Source: Noviluteimonas gilva
GTDB lineage: Bacteria; Pseudomonadota; Gammaproteobacteria; Xanthomonadales; Xanthomonadaceae
Reading direction: 5' to 3'
DNA length: 64,000 bases
NCBI RefSeq assembly: GCF_009740395.1
Contig: NZ_WOXT01000004.1
Span: 349,536 to 413,535 of the forward strand
A model generated the notes under the pieces. It saw only the letters and a list, made by a program, of their open reading frames with translations. It made no database searches and was not told the origin of the DNA. Each line of letters begins with the position of its first letter. Positions within the stretch are counted from its first letter, which is position 1. Shown one piece after another: positions 8,817 to 16,942 of this stretch. The position numbers and the translations under genes were made by a program.

Positions 8817-9487
8817 GCGAGGAGCTGCTGCGCGATCGCGAGAACTGGCTGGCGCGCTGGCGCGAGGGCCGGATCGGGTTCCACCAGGACACGCCGTCGC
8901 CCTTGCTCGTCGAATGTTGGGAGCGCGTGGGTGCGCCCGAAGGTTCGACGGTGTTCGTGCCGCTGGCCGGCAAGTCGGTCGACATGCCGTGGCTCGCCGA
9001 GCACGGGCATGACGTGTTCGGCGTGGAGCTGGCGTCGCTCGCGGTCGAGCAGTTTTTCGCGGAGCAGCGGTTGGAGGCGAAGGTCGAAGAGACGCCGAAG
9101 GGTGCGCTGTGGCGGTCCGGTCCGATCGCGTTGTTGTGTGGCGATGTGTTTGCGCTGGATGCGCAGGATCTCGCCAAATGCCGCGCGTTCTTCGATCGCG
9201 CCGCGATCATCGCGTTACCGCGCGGGTTGCGCCAGCGCTACGCGCGCGAGGTCTATGCGCAATTGCCGCGCGGCTGCGTCGGGCTGATGGTCACGCTCGA
9301 ATATCCCGAACATGAAAAACAGGGGCCGCCCTTCTCCGTGCGCGAAGCGGAAGTGCGGGACCTGTTCGAATCCGACTGGACCGTCGACGTGCTCGTGCGC
9401 CGCGAGATCCTGGCCTACCAGGCATCGTGGCGGAACGAAGGCGTGACGGCCCTGCACGCGGTGGCATATCGACTGCAGCGGCGCTGA
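8813..9487 (+). CDS. tpm: Thiopurine S-methyltransferase
   Basis: A 224-residue SAM-dependent methyltransferase of the TPMT family. ATG 8813 lies in the ATGA overlap with parC. Family marks are the N-terminal [43 protein letters not shown] (SAM loop and acidic strand end), and [14 protein letters not shown] near the C-terminus. In bacteria the family methylates thiopurines and also selenium or tellurium oxyanions, giving tolerance to metalloids. The physiological substrate here is not evident. Likely co-transcribed with parC. Confidence 0.93.
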   Translation: MSEELLRDRENWLARWREGRIGFHQDTPSPLLVECWERVGAPEGSTVFVPLAGKSVDMPWLAEHGHDVFGVELASLAVEQFFAEQRLEAKVEETPKGALWRSGPIALLCGDVFALDAQDLAKCRAFFDRAAIIALPRGLRQRYAREVYAQLPRGCVGLMVTLEYPEHEKQGPPFSVREAEVRDLFESDWTVDVLVRREILAYQASWRNEGVTALHAVAYRLQRR

Positions 9488-9511
9488 CGCGCGTCGCACG
9501 AAGGGGGCTGC

Positions 9512-11860
9512 ATGCGGCGCTGGATGATCCGGATCGGTTTGGGGCTGCTGGGGCTGTTGCTGATCGCGCTGTTCGCGCTGTGGCTGGCGATGCGCGCGAG
9601 CCTGCCGAAGCTGGAAGGCACGCAATCCCTGCCCGGCCTGTCCGCGCCGGTGACGATCCAGCGCGATGCACTGGGCGTGGTCACCATCAACGCCGCGAAC
9701 GAAACCGACGCCCTGCGCGCACTCGGCTACGTGCATGCGCAAGAGCGCTTCTTCGAGATGGATTTGATGCGCCGCTCGGCGGCGGGTGAGTTGTCGGGAT
9801 TGTTCGGCGAGATCGCGCTGGGCGTCGACAAGGCGGCGCGTTCGCATCGCATGCGCGCACGCGTGCAGGAGCGCTTGAATGAAATCGCCGGTGATCGGCG
9901 CGCGCAGTTGGAGGCCTACACGCAGGGCGTGAACGCGGGACTCGATGCGCTCTCCGCGCGGCCGTGGGCGTATCTGGTGTTGCGCCAGCATCCGAAGCCG
10001 TGGCGCGCGGAAGATACGCCGCTGGTCGGTTACGCGATGTACTTCGACCTGCAGGACGCGGGCAACAAGCGGGAACTCGCGTTGTGGAAGCTGCAATCGC
10101 ACGTGCCGCCGGCCTTGTATGCGCTGCTCACGCACGATGGATCGAGCTGGGATGCGCCGCTGACGGGCCCGCCGACCGGCGACGCGAAGTTACCCGGTCC
10201 GGATGCATTGAACTTGCGCGACCTGCCCGTGCCCTTCCTCGCAGCGATTCCGTCGTTGCCCGATCCGCCCGCGATCGGCAGCAACAACTTCGCCGTCAGC
10301 GGCGATGCGACGCGCGACGGCCGCGCGATCCTGGCCAACGACATGCACCTGGCCTTGCGCGCGCCGAACATCTGGTTCCGCACGCGCCTGCGTTATCCCG
10401 ATGCGCGCGCCGAAGCGGGCCGCGTCGATCTCAACGGCGTCACCCTGCCCGGCATGCCCGCGATCGTGGTCGGCAGCAATGGGCATGTCGCATGGGGTTT
10501 CACCAACGGTTACATCGACGCGGCGGATTGGGGACGGTTGGTGAAATGCGGCGAGGCGCGCTACCGCATCAAGGGCGCGTGCGTTCCCTTGCAGGTGCAT
10601 CGCGAGCGCATCGAGGTTGCGGGCGGCTCTGCGGTCGACATCAATGTCGAGGAATCGCCGTGGGGACCGGTGCTCGACGAAGCGGAGAACGGCGATGCGC
10701 TTGCGCTTCGGTGGTCCGCGCATTTGCCGGGGTCGTTGCGATTGGCGTTCATGGACATGGCGTACGCCACCGATGTCGACGATGCATTGCGTCGCGCGAG
10801 TCGCGCGGCGATTCCCGCGCAGAACCTGCTGATCGCGGGGAAGCGCGACATCGCATGGCGCGTGATCGGTCCCTTGCCGCAACGTGCGGCCGGGTGCGAT
10901 GCCCCGATGCCGGATGCGGGCACGTGCGCGCCGTGGGGATTGCGACTCGACGCATCGCCCGTGGTCGCGCGACCAACGTCGGCGCGGTTGTGGAGCGCGA
11001 ACGCGCGAACGATCCAGGATCGACCCGGCGCCGCGCGTTTGTACGACGGGAATTTCTGGCTCGGCGTGCGCGCGCATCGCATTCGCAGCGATCTGTTCGA
11101 ACGCCCGCAATTCGACGAGCGCGCGCTGCTCGAGATCCAGACCGATGATCGCGCGGTGTTCCTGTATCGCTGGTGGCAATTGATGCAGGCGCAGGCGAAA
11201 ACCGACGGCACGCCTGCCTTGCATGCGCTGGCCGATGCGTCGCGCACCTGGGAAGGTCGCGCGATGCCCTCGTCCGTCAGCTTCCGCATCGTGAAGGCGT
11301 GGCGCCGCGCGGTGCTCGATCGCCTCGCCGATGGACTCACGGCACCGGCGCAGGCGGAGCTCGGGCAGGACTTCGTGATGCCGCAGATGCCGCAGCTCGA
11401 AGGCGTCGCGTGGCCGCTGGTCACGCAGCGGCCGATGCATCTGCTGCCGCGACGCTACAAGACGTGGACGGCATTGTTCGAAGACGCCGCGAAGGAAGTG
11501 CGCGCGGACCTCGAAGGCGAAGGCGAACTCGCCGAACGCACGTGGGGCGAAGCGAACGCCGCGCGCATCTGTCATCCCTTGGCGCGTGCGCTGTTCTTCG
11601 CGCGCAAGCTGTTGTGCATGCCGGCCGATCCGCTGTCCGGCGATGCGACCACGCCGCGCGCGCAATCGCCCGACAACGGCGCGTCCGAGCGCATGGTCGT
11701 CTCGCCGGGTCACGAAGCGGATGGCATCTTCCACATGCCGGGCGGACAGAGCGGGCATCCGCTGTCGCCGTATTGGGGCGCGGGACACGACGACTGGGTG
11801 CAGGGACGTCCCACGCCTTTCCTCCCGGGTCCGACAGAGCACACGCTTACGCTGAATTAG
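9512..11860 (+). CDS. Penicillin-acylase-family hydrolase
   Basis: A 782-residue N-terminal-nucleophile hydrolase. It starts with a signal anchor (residues 4-27), then the alpha-chain motif GVVTINAANETDALRALGYVHAQERFFEMDLMRR. The conserved GSNNF is at residues 256-260; Ser257 would become the N-terminal nucleophile after autocatalytic cleavage into alpha and beta chains in the periplasm. Downstream AILANDMHL and the Asn-containing region also fit the family. Members hydrolyse beta-lactam side chains, aculeacin or acyl-homoserine lactones, so quorum quenching is possible, but the substrate cannot be read from sequence. Starts 24 bases after tpm. Confidence 0.9.
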   Translation: MRRWMIRIGLGLLGLLLIALFALWLAMRASLPKLEGTQSLPGLSAPVTIQRDALGVVTINAANETDALRALGYVHAQERFFEMDLMRRSAAGELSGLFGEIALGVDKAARSHRMRARVQERLNEIAGDRRAQLEAYTQGVNAGLDALSARPWAYLVLRQHPKPWRAEDTPLVGYAMYFDLQDAGNKRELALWKLQSHVPPALYALLTHDGSSWDAPLTGPPTGDAKLPGPDALNLRDLPVPFLAAIPSLPDPPAIGSNNFAVSGDATRDGRAILANDMHLALRAPNIWFRTRLRYPDARAEAGRVDLNGVTLPGMPAIVVGSNGHVAWGFTNGYIDAADWGRLVKCGEARYRIKGACVPLQVHRERIEVAGGSAVDINVEESPWGPVLDEAENGDALALRWSAHLPGSLRLAFMDMAYATDVDDALRRASRAAIPAQNLLIAGKRDIAWRVIGPLPQRAAGCDAPMPDAGTCAPWGLRLDASPVVARPTSARLWSANARTIQDRPGAARLYDGNFWLGVRAHRIRSDLFERPQFDERALLEIQTDDRAVFLYRWWQLMQAQAKTDGTPALHALADASRTWEGRAMPSSVSFRIVKAWRRAVLDRLADGLTAPAQAELGQDFVMPQMPQLEGVAWPLVTQRPMHLLPRRYKTWTALFEDAAKEVRADLEGEGELAERTWGEANAARICHPLARALFFARKLLCMPADPLSGDATTPRAQSPDNGASERMVVSPGHEADGIFHMPGGQSGHPLSPYWGAGHDDWVQGRPTPFLPGPTEHTLTLN

Positions 11861-11959
11861 CGAAATTTCGTCTGCACCAACCGGCCGAATCCAAGAAGGA
11901 TGGCTCGCACGCGCCACTACGATGCCGCGGCGTTTCCCTCCCCCTTATTGGAATCGAGC

Positions 11960-12610
11960 ATGACCAAACTGAAACTGATCGCGCTGGCCCTCGCGCTCGC
12001 GCCGGCCACCGCGTTCGCCACCGACGGCCCCGGCTTTGCCTTCACGGGCGGCTACGGCAGCCTCGAAGGCGGCGGCAATCCTCTTGTCGGCGTTCCGCTC
12101 GAGATGCCGGGCCCGCTGGCGACCATCGACAGCGACGACAGCGACAGCGTGTGGAGCCTGTCGGCCTCGTGGTTCATCAACAAGCACTGGGCGGTCGAAC
12201 TGTGGACCTCGCAGGGCGCCGAGCACCACGTGCACATCGACCCGGAGTTCGCGCCGGACATCCGCGTCGCCGAATACTCCACCGCGCCGGTCTCGCTGAT
12301 GGCGCAGTACCACTTCGGTGGCATGGGTCGCTTCACGCCCTTCGTGGGCGCGGGCTGGCACTGGACCAACGTCAGCGGTGTCCGCACGAACGTGGCGTAT
12401 GACGAGGTCACCGGCCTGAAGCTGTCCAGCGACAACGGCTTCGCCGCCGTCGCCGGCCTGGACTACGCCATCGCCGATGGCTGGTTCGCCCGCGGCGACG
12501 TCCGCTGGATGGATTCCTCCATGGACGTGACAACCCTCAGCAATCCGATGTCGCGCACGGTCAAGAGCGACAAGACCTATTACGGCGTGTCCATCGGTTA
12601 CCGCTTCTGA
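11960..12610 (+). CDS. ompW: OmpW-family outer-membrane protein
   Basis: A 216-residue eight-stranded barrel protein. The ATG at 11960 gives a clean signal peptide (MTKLKLIALALALAPATAFA); the upstream in-frame ATG at 11900 does not. Later parts alternate polar and hydrophobic residues and include FTPFVGAGWHW and the C-terminal YGVSIGYRF, ending in Phe as BAM substrates do. OmpW proteins form narrow hydrophobic channels for small nonpolar molecules and are linked to stress and iron responses. It converges on asnB with only 3 bases between the stops and no visible terminator. Confidence 0.88.
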   Translation: MTKLKLIALALALAPATAFATDGPGFAFTGGYGSLEGGGNPLVGVPLEMPGPLATIDSDDSDSVWSLSASWFINKHWAVELWTSQGAEHHVHIDPEFAPDIRVAEYSTAPVSLMAQYHFGGMGRFTPFVGAGWHWTNVSGVRTNVAYDEVTGLKLSSDNGFAAVAGLDYAIADGWFARGDVRWMDSSMDVTTLSNPMSRTVKSDKTYYGVSIGYRF

Positions 12611-12613
12611 GGT

Positions 12614-14323
12614 TCATGCCGCCGTCGCCGCGTCGTCCTCCACGGACGCGGCGGCGGCGTGCACTTCGCGCATGGCGCGGCCGGACGGGTCGGCGCGCGA
12701 GGCAAAACTCGCATCCCACGCGATCGCCGCCGGCGACGAACACGCGATCGACTTCCCACCCGGCACCGTGCGCGCCGCGGCATCTCCCGGGAACATCGCT
12801 TCGAACCACCGCCGATACAGGAACGCTTCCTTCGTCTCCGGCGTGTTGATCGGAAACCGCTCTGCCGCCGTCGCGAACTCCGCGTCGCTCACTTCGCGCG
12901 CGGCATAGGCCTTCAGTCCGTCGATCCAGCCGTAACCGACGCCGTCGCTGAACTGCTCCTTCTGCCGCCACAGGATCGCGTCGGGCAACGCGCCTTCGAA
13001 GGCCTCGCGCAACACCGCCTTTTCGATCTTCCGCCCGCCGCGCATGCGCACGCACTTCGCATCGGCATCCATCGCCATCGCGACATCGAGGAACGCCAGG
13101 TCGAGGAACGGCACGCGCGCCTCCACGCCCCAGGCCATCATCGCCTTGTTGGCGCGCGCACAGTCGAACTGGTGCAGCGCATCGAGCTTCCGCACGGTCT
13201 CGGCGTGGAATTCGCGCGCATCCGGCGCTTTGTGGAAATACAGATAGCCGCCGAAGATCTCATCGGCACCCTCGCCCGACAGCACCATCTTCACGCCCAT
13301 CGCCTTGATGCGGCGCGCGAGGAGGAACATCGGAGTCGACGCGCGGATCGTCGTGACGTCGTAGGTTTCTACATGGCGGATCACGTCGGGCAGCACATCG
13401 AGCCCTTCTTCCAGCGTGTAGGTGAAGCCGTGGTGCACCGTGCCGATCGCGTCGGCGGCCACCTGCGCGGCGGCGAGGTCGGGCGAATCCGCCAGGCCGA
13501 TCGCGAAGGAATGCAGGCGCGGCCACCAGGCTTCGCTGCGGTCGTCGTCTTCGACGCGGCGCCGCGCATGCAAGGCCGCGCACGCCGCGACGATCGAGGA
13601 GTCGAGCCCGCCGGACAACAACACGCCATAAGGCACGTCGCTCATGAGTTGGCGATGGACGGCGGATTCGAGCGCTTCACGCAACGCGGGCGGTGAGACT
13701 TCGACGCCACGCGTTGCCTCGTATTCGCGCCATGCACGGTCATGAAACGCAACGAGCGCACCGGTCGCGCTGTCGTACCAATGCCCGGGCGGAAACACCG
13801 CGACATCGGCGCAGACGCGCACGATCGCCTTCATCTCCGACGCGACCCACAAGCGCCCGTCTGCATCGTGGCCCCAGTACAGCGGACACACACCGAGCGG
13901 ATCGCGTGCGATCACGACACGCTGCTCAGCCGCATCCCACAGCGCGAACGCGAAGATGCCGTTGAGGCGCGCGAACGCCTCCGGCCCGGCTTCGCGATAC
14001 AGCGCGCTGACGATCTCGCAATCGGAGCCGGTCGTGAACGCGTACGGCGCCGCGAGCCCATCCTGCAATTCGCGATGGTTGTAGATCTCCCCGTTGACCG
14101 CGAGCACGAGCGCGCCGTCGGCCGACACGATCGGCTGCGCGCCGCCGGCCGGGTCGACGATGGCCAGGCGCTCGTGCACGAGCATCGCGTGGGCTTCGGC
14201 ATGCACGCCGGACCAGTCGGGCCCGCGATGCCGTTGCAGCGCGGAGAGGGACAACGCGAGCGGGCGCAGCGGACGCAGGTCCGCGTGCGGGCGCGCGTCG
14301 AAGATGCCGAGGATGGAACACAT
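12614..14323 (-). CDS. asnB: Asparagine synthetase, glutamine-hydrolysing
   Basis: A 569-residue enzyme making asparagine from aspartate, glutamine and ATP. Start ATG 14323, AAGGAG 7 bases upstream. The N-terminal glutaminase domain begins with Cys2 (MCSILGIFD), the nucleophile freed by Met removal, with RHRGPD and NGEIYNH motifs. The synthetase domain carries the PP-loop GVLLSGGLDSS, and GEGADEIFGGY later. The gene stands alone, preceded by an Asn-rich leader frame and a strong hairpin, so expression probably responds to asparagine supply. Confidence 0.95.
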   Translation of the reverse strand: MCSILGIFDARPHADLRPLRPLALSLSALQRHRGPDWSGVHAEAHAMLVHERLAIVDPAGGAQPIVSADGALVLAVNGEIYNHRELQDGLAAPYAFTTGSDCEIVSALYREAGPEAFARLNGIFAFALWDAAEQRVVIARDPLGVCPLYWGHDADGRLWVASEMKAIVRVCADVAVFPPGHWYDSATGALVAFHDRAWREYEATRGVEVSPPALREALESAVHRQLMSDVPYGVLLSGGLDSSIVAACAALHARRRVEDDDRSEAWWPRLHSFAIGLADSPDLAAAQVAADAIGTVHHGFTYTLEEGLDVLPDVIRHVETYDVTTIRASTPMFLLARRIKAMGVKMVLSGEGADEIFGGYLYFHKAPDAREFHAETVRKLDALHQFDCARANKAMMAWGVEARVPFLDLAFLDVAMAMDADAKCVRMRGGRKIEKAVLREAFEGALPDAILWRQKEQFSDGVGYGWIDGLKAYAAREVSDAEFATAAERFPINTPETKEAFLYRRWFEAMFPGDAAARTVPGGKSIACSSPAAIAWDASFASRADPSGRAMREVHAAAASVEDDAATAA

Positions 14324-14362
14324 GGACGGACTCCTTTGGATTTTCGGAGGCCGCTAACGCAG

Positions 14363-14389
14363 GAAGCCCGCGCTTGCGGCGCGGGCTTC
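14363..14389 (-). promoter_or_regulatory. Strong hairpin in the asnB leader
   Basis: A perfect 11-bp stem (GAAGCCCGCGC / GCGCGGGCTTC) with a 5-base loop, between the Asn-rich leader frame and the asnB ribosome site. On the asnB strand it is followed by CTGCGTTAG, not a U-run, so it is not a textbook terminator. Its 5' arm contains GCCCGCG, which can pair with CGCGGGC inside the leader frame (14445-14439), giving two mutually exclusive structures as in attenuators. Confidence 0.5.
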
Positions 14390-14415
14390 GGGCGAATCTT
14401 TGCGTGGAAAACGTT

Positions 14416-14493
14416 CTATCGCACGCGCGAATCGCCGGCCCGCGGGAGGCTGGCGTTATTCGAATTGCGATTATTGGCGCGGGTGAACGTCAT
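14416..14493 (-). CDS. Asn-rich leader peptide upstream of asnB (candidate attenuator)
   Basis: A 25-codon frame on the asnB strand begins MTFTRANNRNSNNAS and ends at TAG, 93 bases before the asnB ATG. Five of the first thirteen codons are Asn (AAT, AAT, AAT, AAT, AAC at positions 7, 8, 10, 12, 13). These are A+T-rich codons in a very G+C-rich region, which makes chance unlikely. This is the signature of leader peptides that sense charged tRNA: ribosome stalling at Asn codons when asparagine is scarce would change folding of the RNA ahead of asnB. A weak AGGG site lies 8 bases upstream. Inferred from sequence only. Confidence 0.6.
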   Translation of the reverse strand: MTFTRANNRNSNNASLPRAGDSRVR

Positions 14494-14500
14494 GGCACCG

Positions 14501-14529
14501 ACCCTAGCGCTACGCGGGGGACTACGCAA
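14501..14529 (-). promoter_or_regulatory. Candidate asnB leader promoter
   Basis: Minus-strand TTGCGT (14529-14524), 17-base spacer, TAGGGT (14506-14501). If used, transcription would begin only a few bases before the leader ATG at 14493, so the leader peptide would be almost leaderless. Both boxes are weak matches. Confidence 0.3.
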
Positions 14530-14540
14530 CCCCACCCCAG

Positions 14541-14564
14541 CCCTCCCCTGCTTGCAGGAGAGGG
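14541..14564. repeat. Palindromic intergenic element after dapE
   Basis: CCCTCCCCTGC-TTGCAGGAGAGGG, an imperfect inverted repeat just beyond the dapE stop, followed by CCACCCCA-type sequence. Short palindromes like this recur between genes in Xanthomonadaceae. It may slow or end transcription leaving dapE; there is no clear U-run. Confidence 0.4.
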
Positions 14565-14567
14565 AGT

Positions 14568-15695
14568 TCAGGCGAGCAACCGGCGCATGAGGGCGAGATA
14601 CAGCCCCGGCAGCGCTTCGAGGTCGGCGATCGACACATGCTCATCGACCTTGTGGATGCTCGCATTCACCGGCCCGATCTCGACGCACTGCGCGCCGAGC
14701 GGCGCGATGAAGCGCGCGTCCGAGGTTCCGCCGCCCGTGCTTTCCTCCGGCGCAGAACCTGCGATTTCAGCCAGCGTCTCGCGCGCCGCGGCACGCAGCG
14801 GACCTTCGGGCGTGTGGAACGGTTCGCCACCGCGATGCCAGTGGATCGCGTACTCGAGCGCGTGCTTGCGGAAGATCGCTTCGCACTCGGCTTCCAGCTG
14901 CGCTGCGCTCCAGTTCGGGTTGAAGCGCAGGTTGAACAAGACCTGCATCTCGCCGGGGATCACGTTGTTCGCGCCGGTGCCCGCGTGGATGTTGCTGATC
15001 TGCAGGCTGGTGGGCGGGAAGGTTTCGAAGCCTTCGTCCCATCGGCGCGCGACCAGTTCGTCGAGCGCGGGCAAAGCCTGGTGGATCGGGTTGCGTGCCT
15101 TGTCGGGATACGCGACGTGGCCCTGGATGCCGCGAATCGTCATCGTCGCCGACAAGGTGCCGCGACGGCCGACGCGCAGTAGATCGCCAAGTTTCGCTTT
15201 CGACGACGGCTCACCCGTCACGCACCAATCGATGCGCTGCCCGCGTTCGCGAAAGACGTCGGCGACGCGACGCACGCCATCGATCGCATCGCCCTCCTCG
15301 TCCGACGTGACAAGCATCGCGACGGTGCCGCGATGTTGCGGATGCGCGGCAACGAACTGCTCCAGCGCGACGACGAACGCCGCGACGCTGCCCTTCATGT
15401 CCGCCGCGCCGCGGCCGTACAACAGCCCGTCGCGTTCGGTCGGCACGAACGGATCGCTCGCCCACGCCTCGCGCGGACCCGACGGCACGACATCGGTATG
15501 ACCGAGGAAAACGAGGACCGGCCCCTCGCTGCCGTGCGTCGCCCACAGATTGTCGACGTCACCGAAGCGCAGCGATTCGCACGCGAAGCCCGCACGCGAT
15601 AGACGCGACGCGAGCATCGCCTGGCAGCCGTCATCGTCCGGCGTCACCGACGCGCGTTCGATCAGCGCCTTCGACAACGCCAACACGTCGCTCAC
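14568..15695 (-). CDS. dapE: Succinyl-diaminopimelate desuccinylase
   Basis: A 375-residue M20-family di-zinc enzyme releasing LL-diaminopimelate from its N-succinyl form in lysine and peptidoglycan precursor synthesis. GTG 15695 overlaps the stop of the preceding gene by 4 bases (GTGA). Metal and catalytic motifs: [35 protein letters not shown] and a His in [11 protein letters not shown] near the end. Last gene of the map operon; dapD, the enzyme that makes the succinylated precursor, is two genes upstream. Confidence 0.94.
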   Translation of the reverse strand: MSDVLALSKALIERASVTPDDDGCQAMLASRLSRAGFACESLRFGDVDNLWATHGSEGPVLVFLGHTDVVPSGPREAWASDPFVPTERDGLLYGRGAADMKGSVAAFVVALEQFVAAHPQHRGTVAMLVTSDEEGDAIDGVRRVADVFRERGQRIDWCVTGEPSSKAKLGDLLRVGRRGTLSATMTIRGIQGHVAYPDKARNPIHQALPALDELVARRWDEGFETFPPTSLQISNIHAGTGANNVIPGEMQVLFNLRFNPNWSAAQLEAECEAIFRKHALEYAIHWHRGGEPFHTPEGPLRAAARETLAEIAGSAPEESTGGGTSDARFIAPLGAQCVEIGPVNASIHKVDEHVSIADLEALPGLYLALMRRLLA

Positions 15696-16051
15696 TGGCG
15701 CACTCCGAACCGCAGCTTGAAGCCGTTGTCGGTGAATCCCTGCGTGACCGTGCCGTCGTCGGTGACGACAACCGGGCGACGAATCAGCTGCGGATATTCC
15801 TTCAGCAGCAACTGCCATTCCGGATCGCTGCCCGGCGTCTTGCGCCCCTGCGGGAGCTCGCGCCACGTCGTCGACGACTTGTTGATCAGCGCATCGAACC
15901 CGCCGGCCTGCTTCGCCCAATCGGCGAGCGTGGTGGCCGCCTGGCGATTGTCGCGATAGTCGACGAAGGTGTACGCGATGCCGAAGCGCTCCAACCAGTT
16001 GCGCGCCTTCTTGCAGGTGTCGCAGTTGGACAGGCCGTAGAGAGTGGTCAT
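15692..16051 (-). CDS. ArsC/Spx-like reductase (YffB type)
   Basis: A 119-residue thioredoxin-fold protein. It starts [20 protein letters not shown], with CxxC (Cys10, Cys13) at the active site, and has the RRPVVV segment typical of ArsC-family proteins. The surrounding residues fit the YffB subgroup, often found between dapD and dapE in proteobacteria, rather than true arsenate reductase. The role is likely glutathione-dependent thiol reduction, not proven. Three bases separate it from dapD; it overlaps dapE by 4. Confidence 0.85.
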   Translation of the reverse strand: MTTLYGLSNCDTCKKARNWLERFGIAYTFVDYRDNRQAATTLADWAKQAGGFDALINKSSTTWRELPQGRKTPGSDPEWQLLLKEYPQLIRRPVVVTDDGTVTQGFTDNGFKLRFGVRQ

Positions 16052-16054
16052 TGC

Positions 16055-16942
16055 TTACCCGCGCAAGAGGTCATTGATCGAGGTCTTCGAACGGGTCTTC
16101 GCATCCACCTGCTTGACGATCACCGCGCAGTACAGCGAGTGCGAGCCATCCTCCGCCGGCAGCGAACCGGAGACGACCACCGAACCCGGCGGCACGTAAC
16201 CGTAGGTGATTTCCTTCGTCGCGCGGTTGTAGATGCGCGTGCTCTGGCCTAGGAAGACGCCCATCCCGATCACGCTGTGGTGGCCGACGACCACGCCTTC
16301 GACCACTTCCGAGCGCGCACCGATGAAGCAATGGTCTTCGATGATCGTCGGCGAGGCCTGCAGCGGTTCCAGCACGCCGCCGATGCCCGCGCCGCCGGAG
16401 ATATGGCAATGCTTGCCGACCTGCGCGCACGACCCGACCGTCGCCCAGGTATCGACCATCGTGTTGGCGCCGACATGCGCGCCGATGTTCACGAAACTGG
16501 GCATCAGCACGACGTCCTTGCCCAGATACGTGCCGCGGCGCACGACCGTGCCCGGCACCACGCGCACGCCCAGCTTGCGGAACTGCGATTCGCCGAAGCC
16601 CTGGAAGCGCAGCGGCACCTTGTCCCAGAACGGCGCCGGCTCGCCTTCCATCAGCGTCATGTCGCGCGTGCGGAAGTACAGCAGCACCGCTTTCTTCAGC
16701 CACTCGTTGACCTGCCAGCCGCCTTTGCCATCAGGCTCGGCGACGCGGAACTCGCCGCTCTCCATGCCTTCGATCACGCGCTCGACCGACGGGCGCGTGG
16801 CCCACTCGATCTCTTCGGGCGTAAGCATCGTGCGGCGCTCCCACGCGCTGTCGATGTGGAACTTCAGCTCCTCCACGCTCAGGCCCGGCGCGGGCTGCGG
16901 CGTGGTGGATGCCTTCTTCCTCGTGGTCTTGCGGGCGGTCAT
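16055..16942 (-). CDS. dapD: Tetrahydrodipicolinate N-succinyltransferase
   Basis: A 295-residue left-handed beta-helix acyltransferase that succinylates tetrahydrodipicolinate with succinyl-CoA in the lysine/DAP pathway. ATG 16942 overlaps the glnD stop (ATGA). The first ~20 residues are a basic tail (KTTRKKAST). Hexapeptide repeats run through [20 protein letters not shown], with [20 protein letters not shown] and [13 protein letters not shown], matching the DapD active-site region. Its position next to glnD links lysine synthesis and nitrogen status by co-transcription. Confidence 0.94.
   Translation of the reverse strand: MTARKTTRKKASTTPQPAPGLSVEELKFHIDSAWERRTMLTPEEIEWATRPSVERVIEGMESGEFRVAEPDGKGGWQVNEWLKKAVLLYFRTRDMTLMEGEPAPFWDKVPLRFQGFGESQFRKLGVRVVPGTVVRRGTYLGKDVVLMPSFVNIGAHVGANTMVDTWATVGSCAQVGKHCHISGGAGIGGVLEPLQASPTIIEDHCFIGARSEVVEGVVVGHHSVIGMGVFLGQSTRIYNRATKEITYGYVPPGSVVVSGSLPAEDGSHSLYCAVIVKQVDAKTRSKTSINDLLRG

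Noticed and set aside
14363..14389. asnB leader hairpin as a plain intrinsic terminator
   Set aside because: No U-run follows on the asnB strand; it was kept only as part of a possible attenuator.
15692..16051. True arsenate reductase
   Set aside because: Gene context (between dapD and dapE) and residues fit the YffB-like subgroup; no ars genes are nearby.
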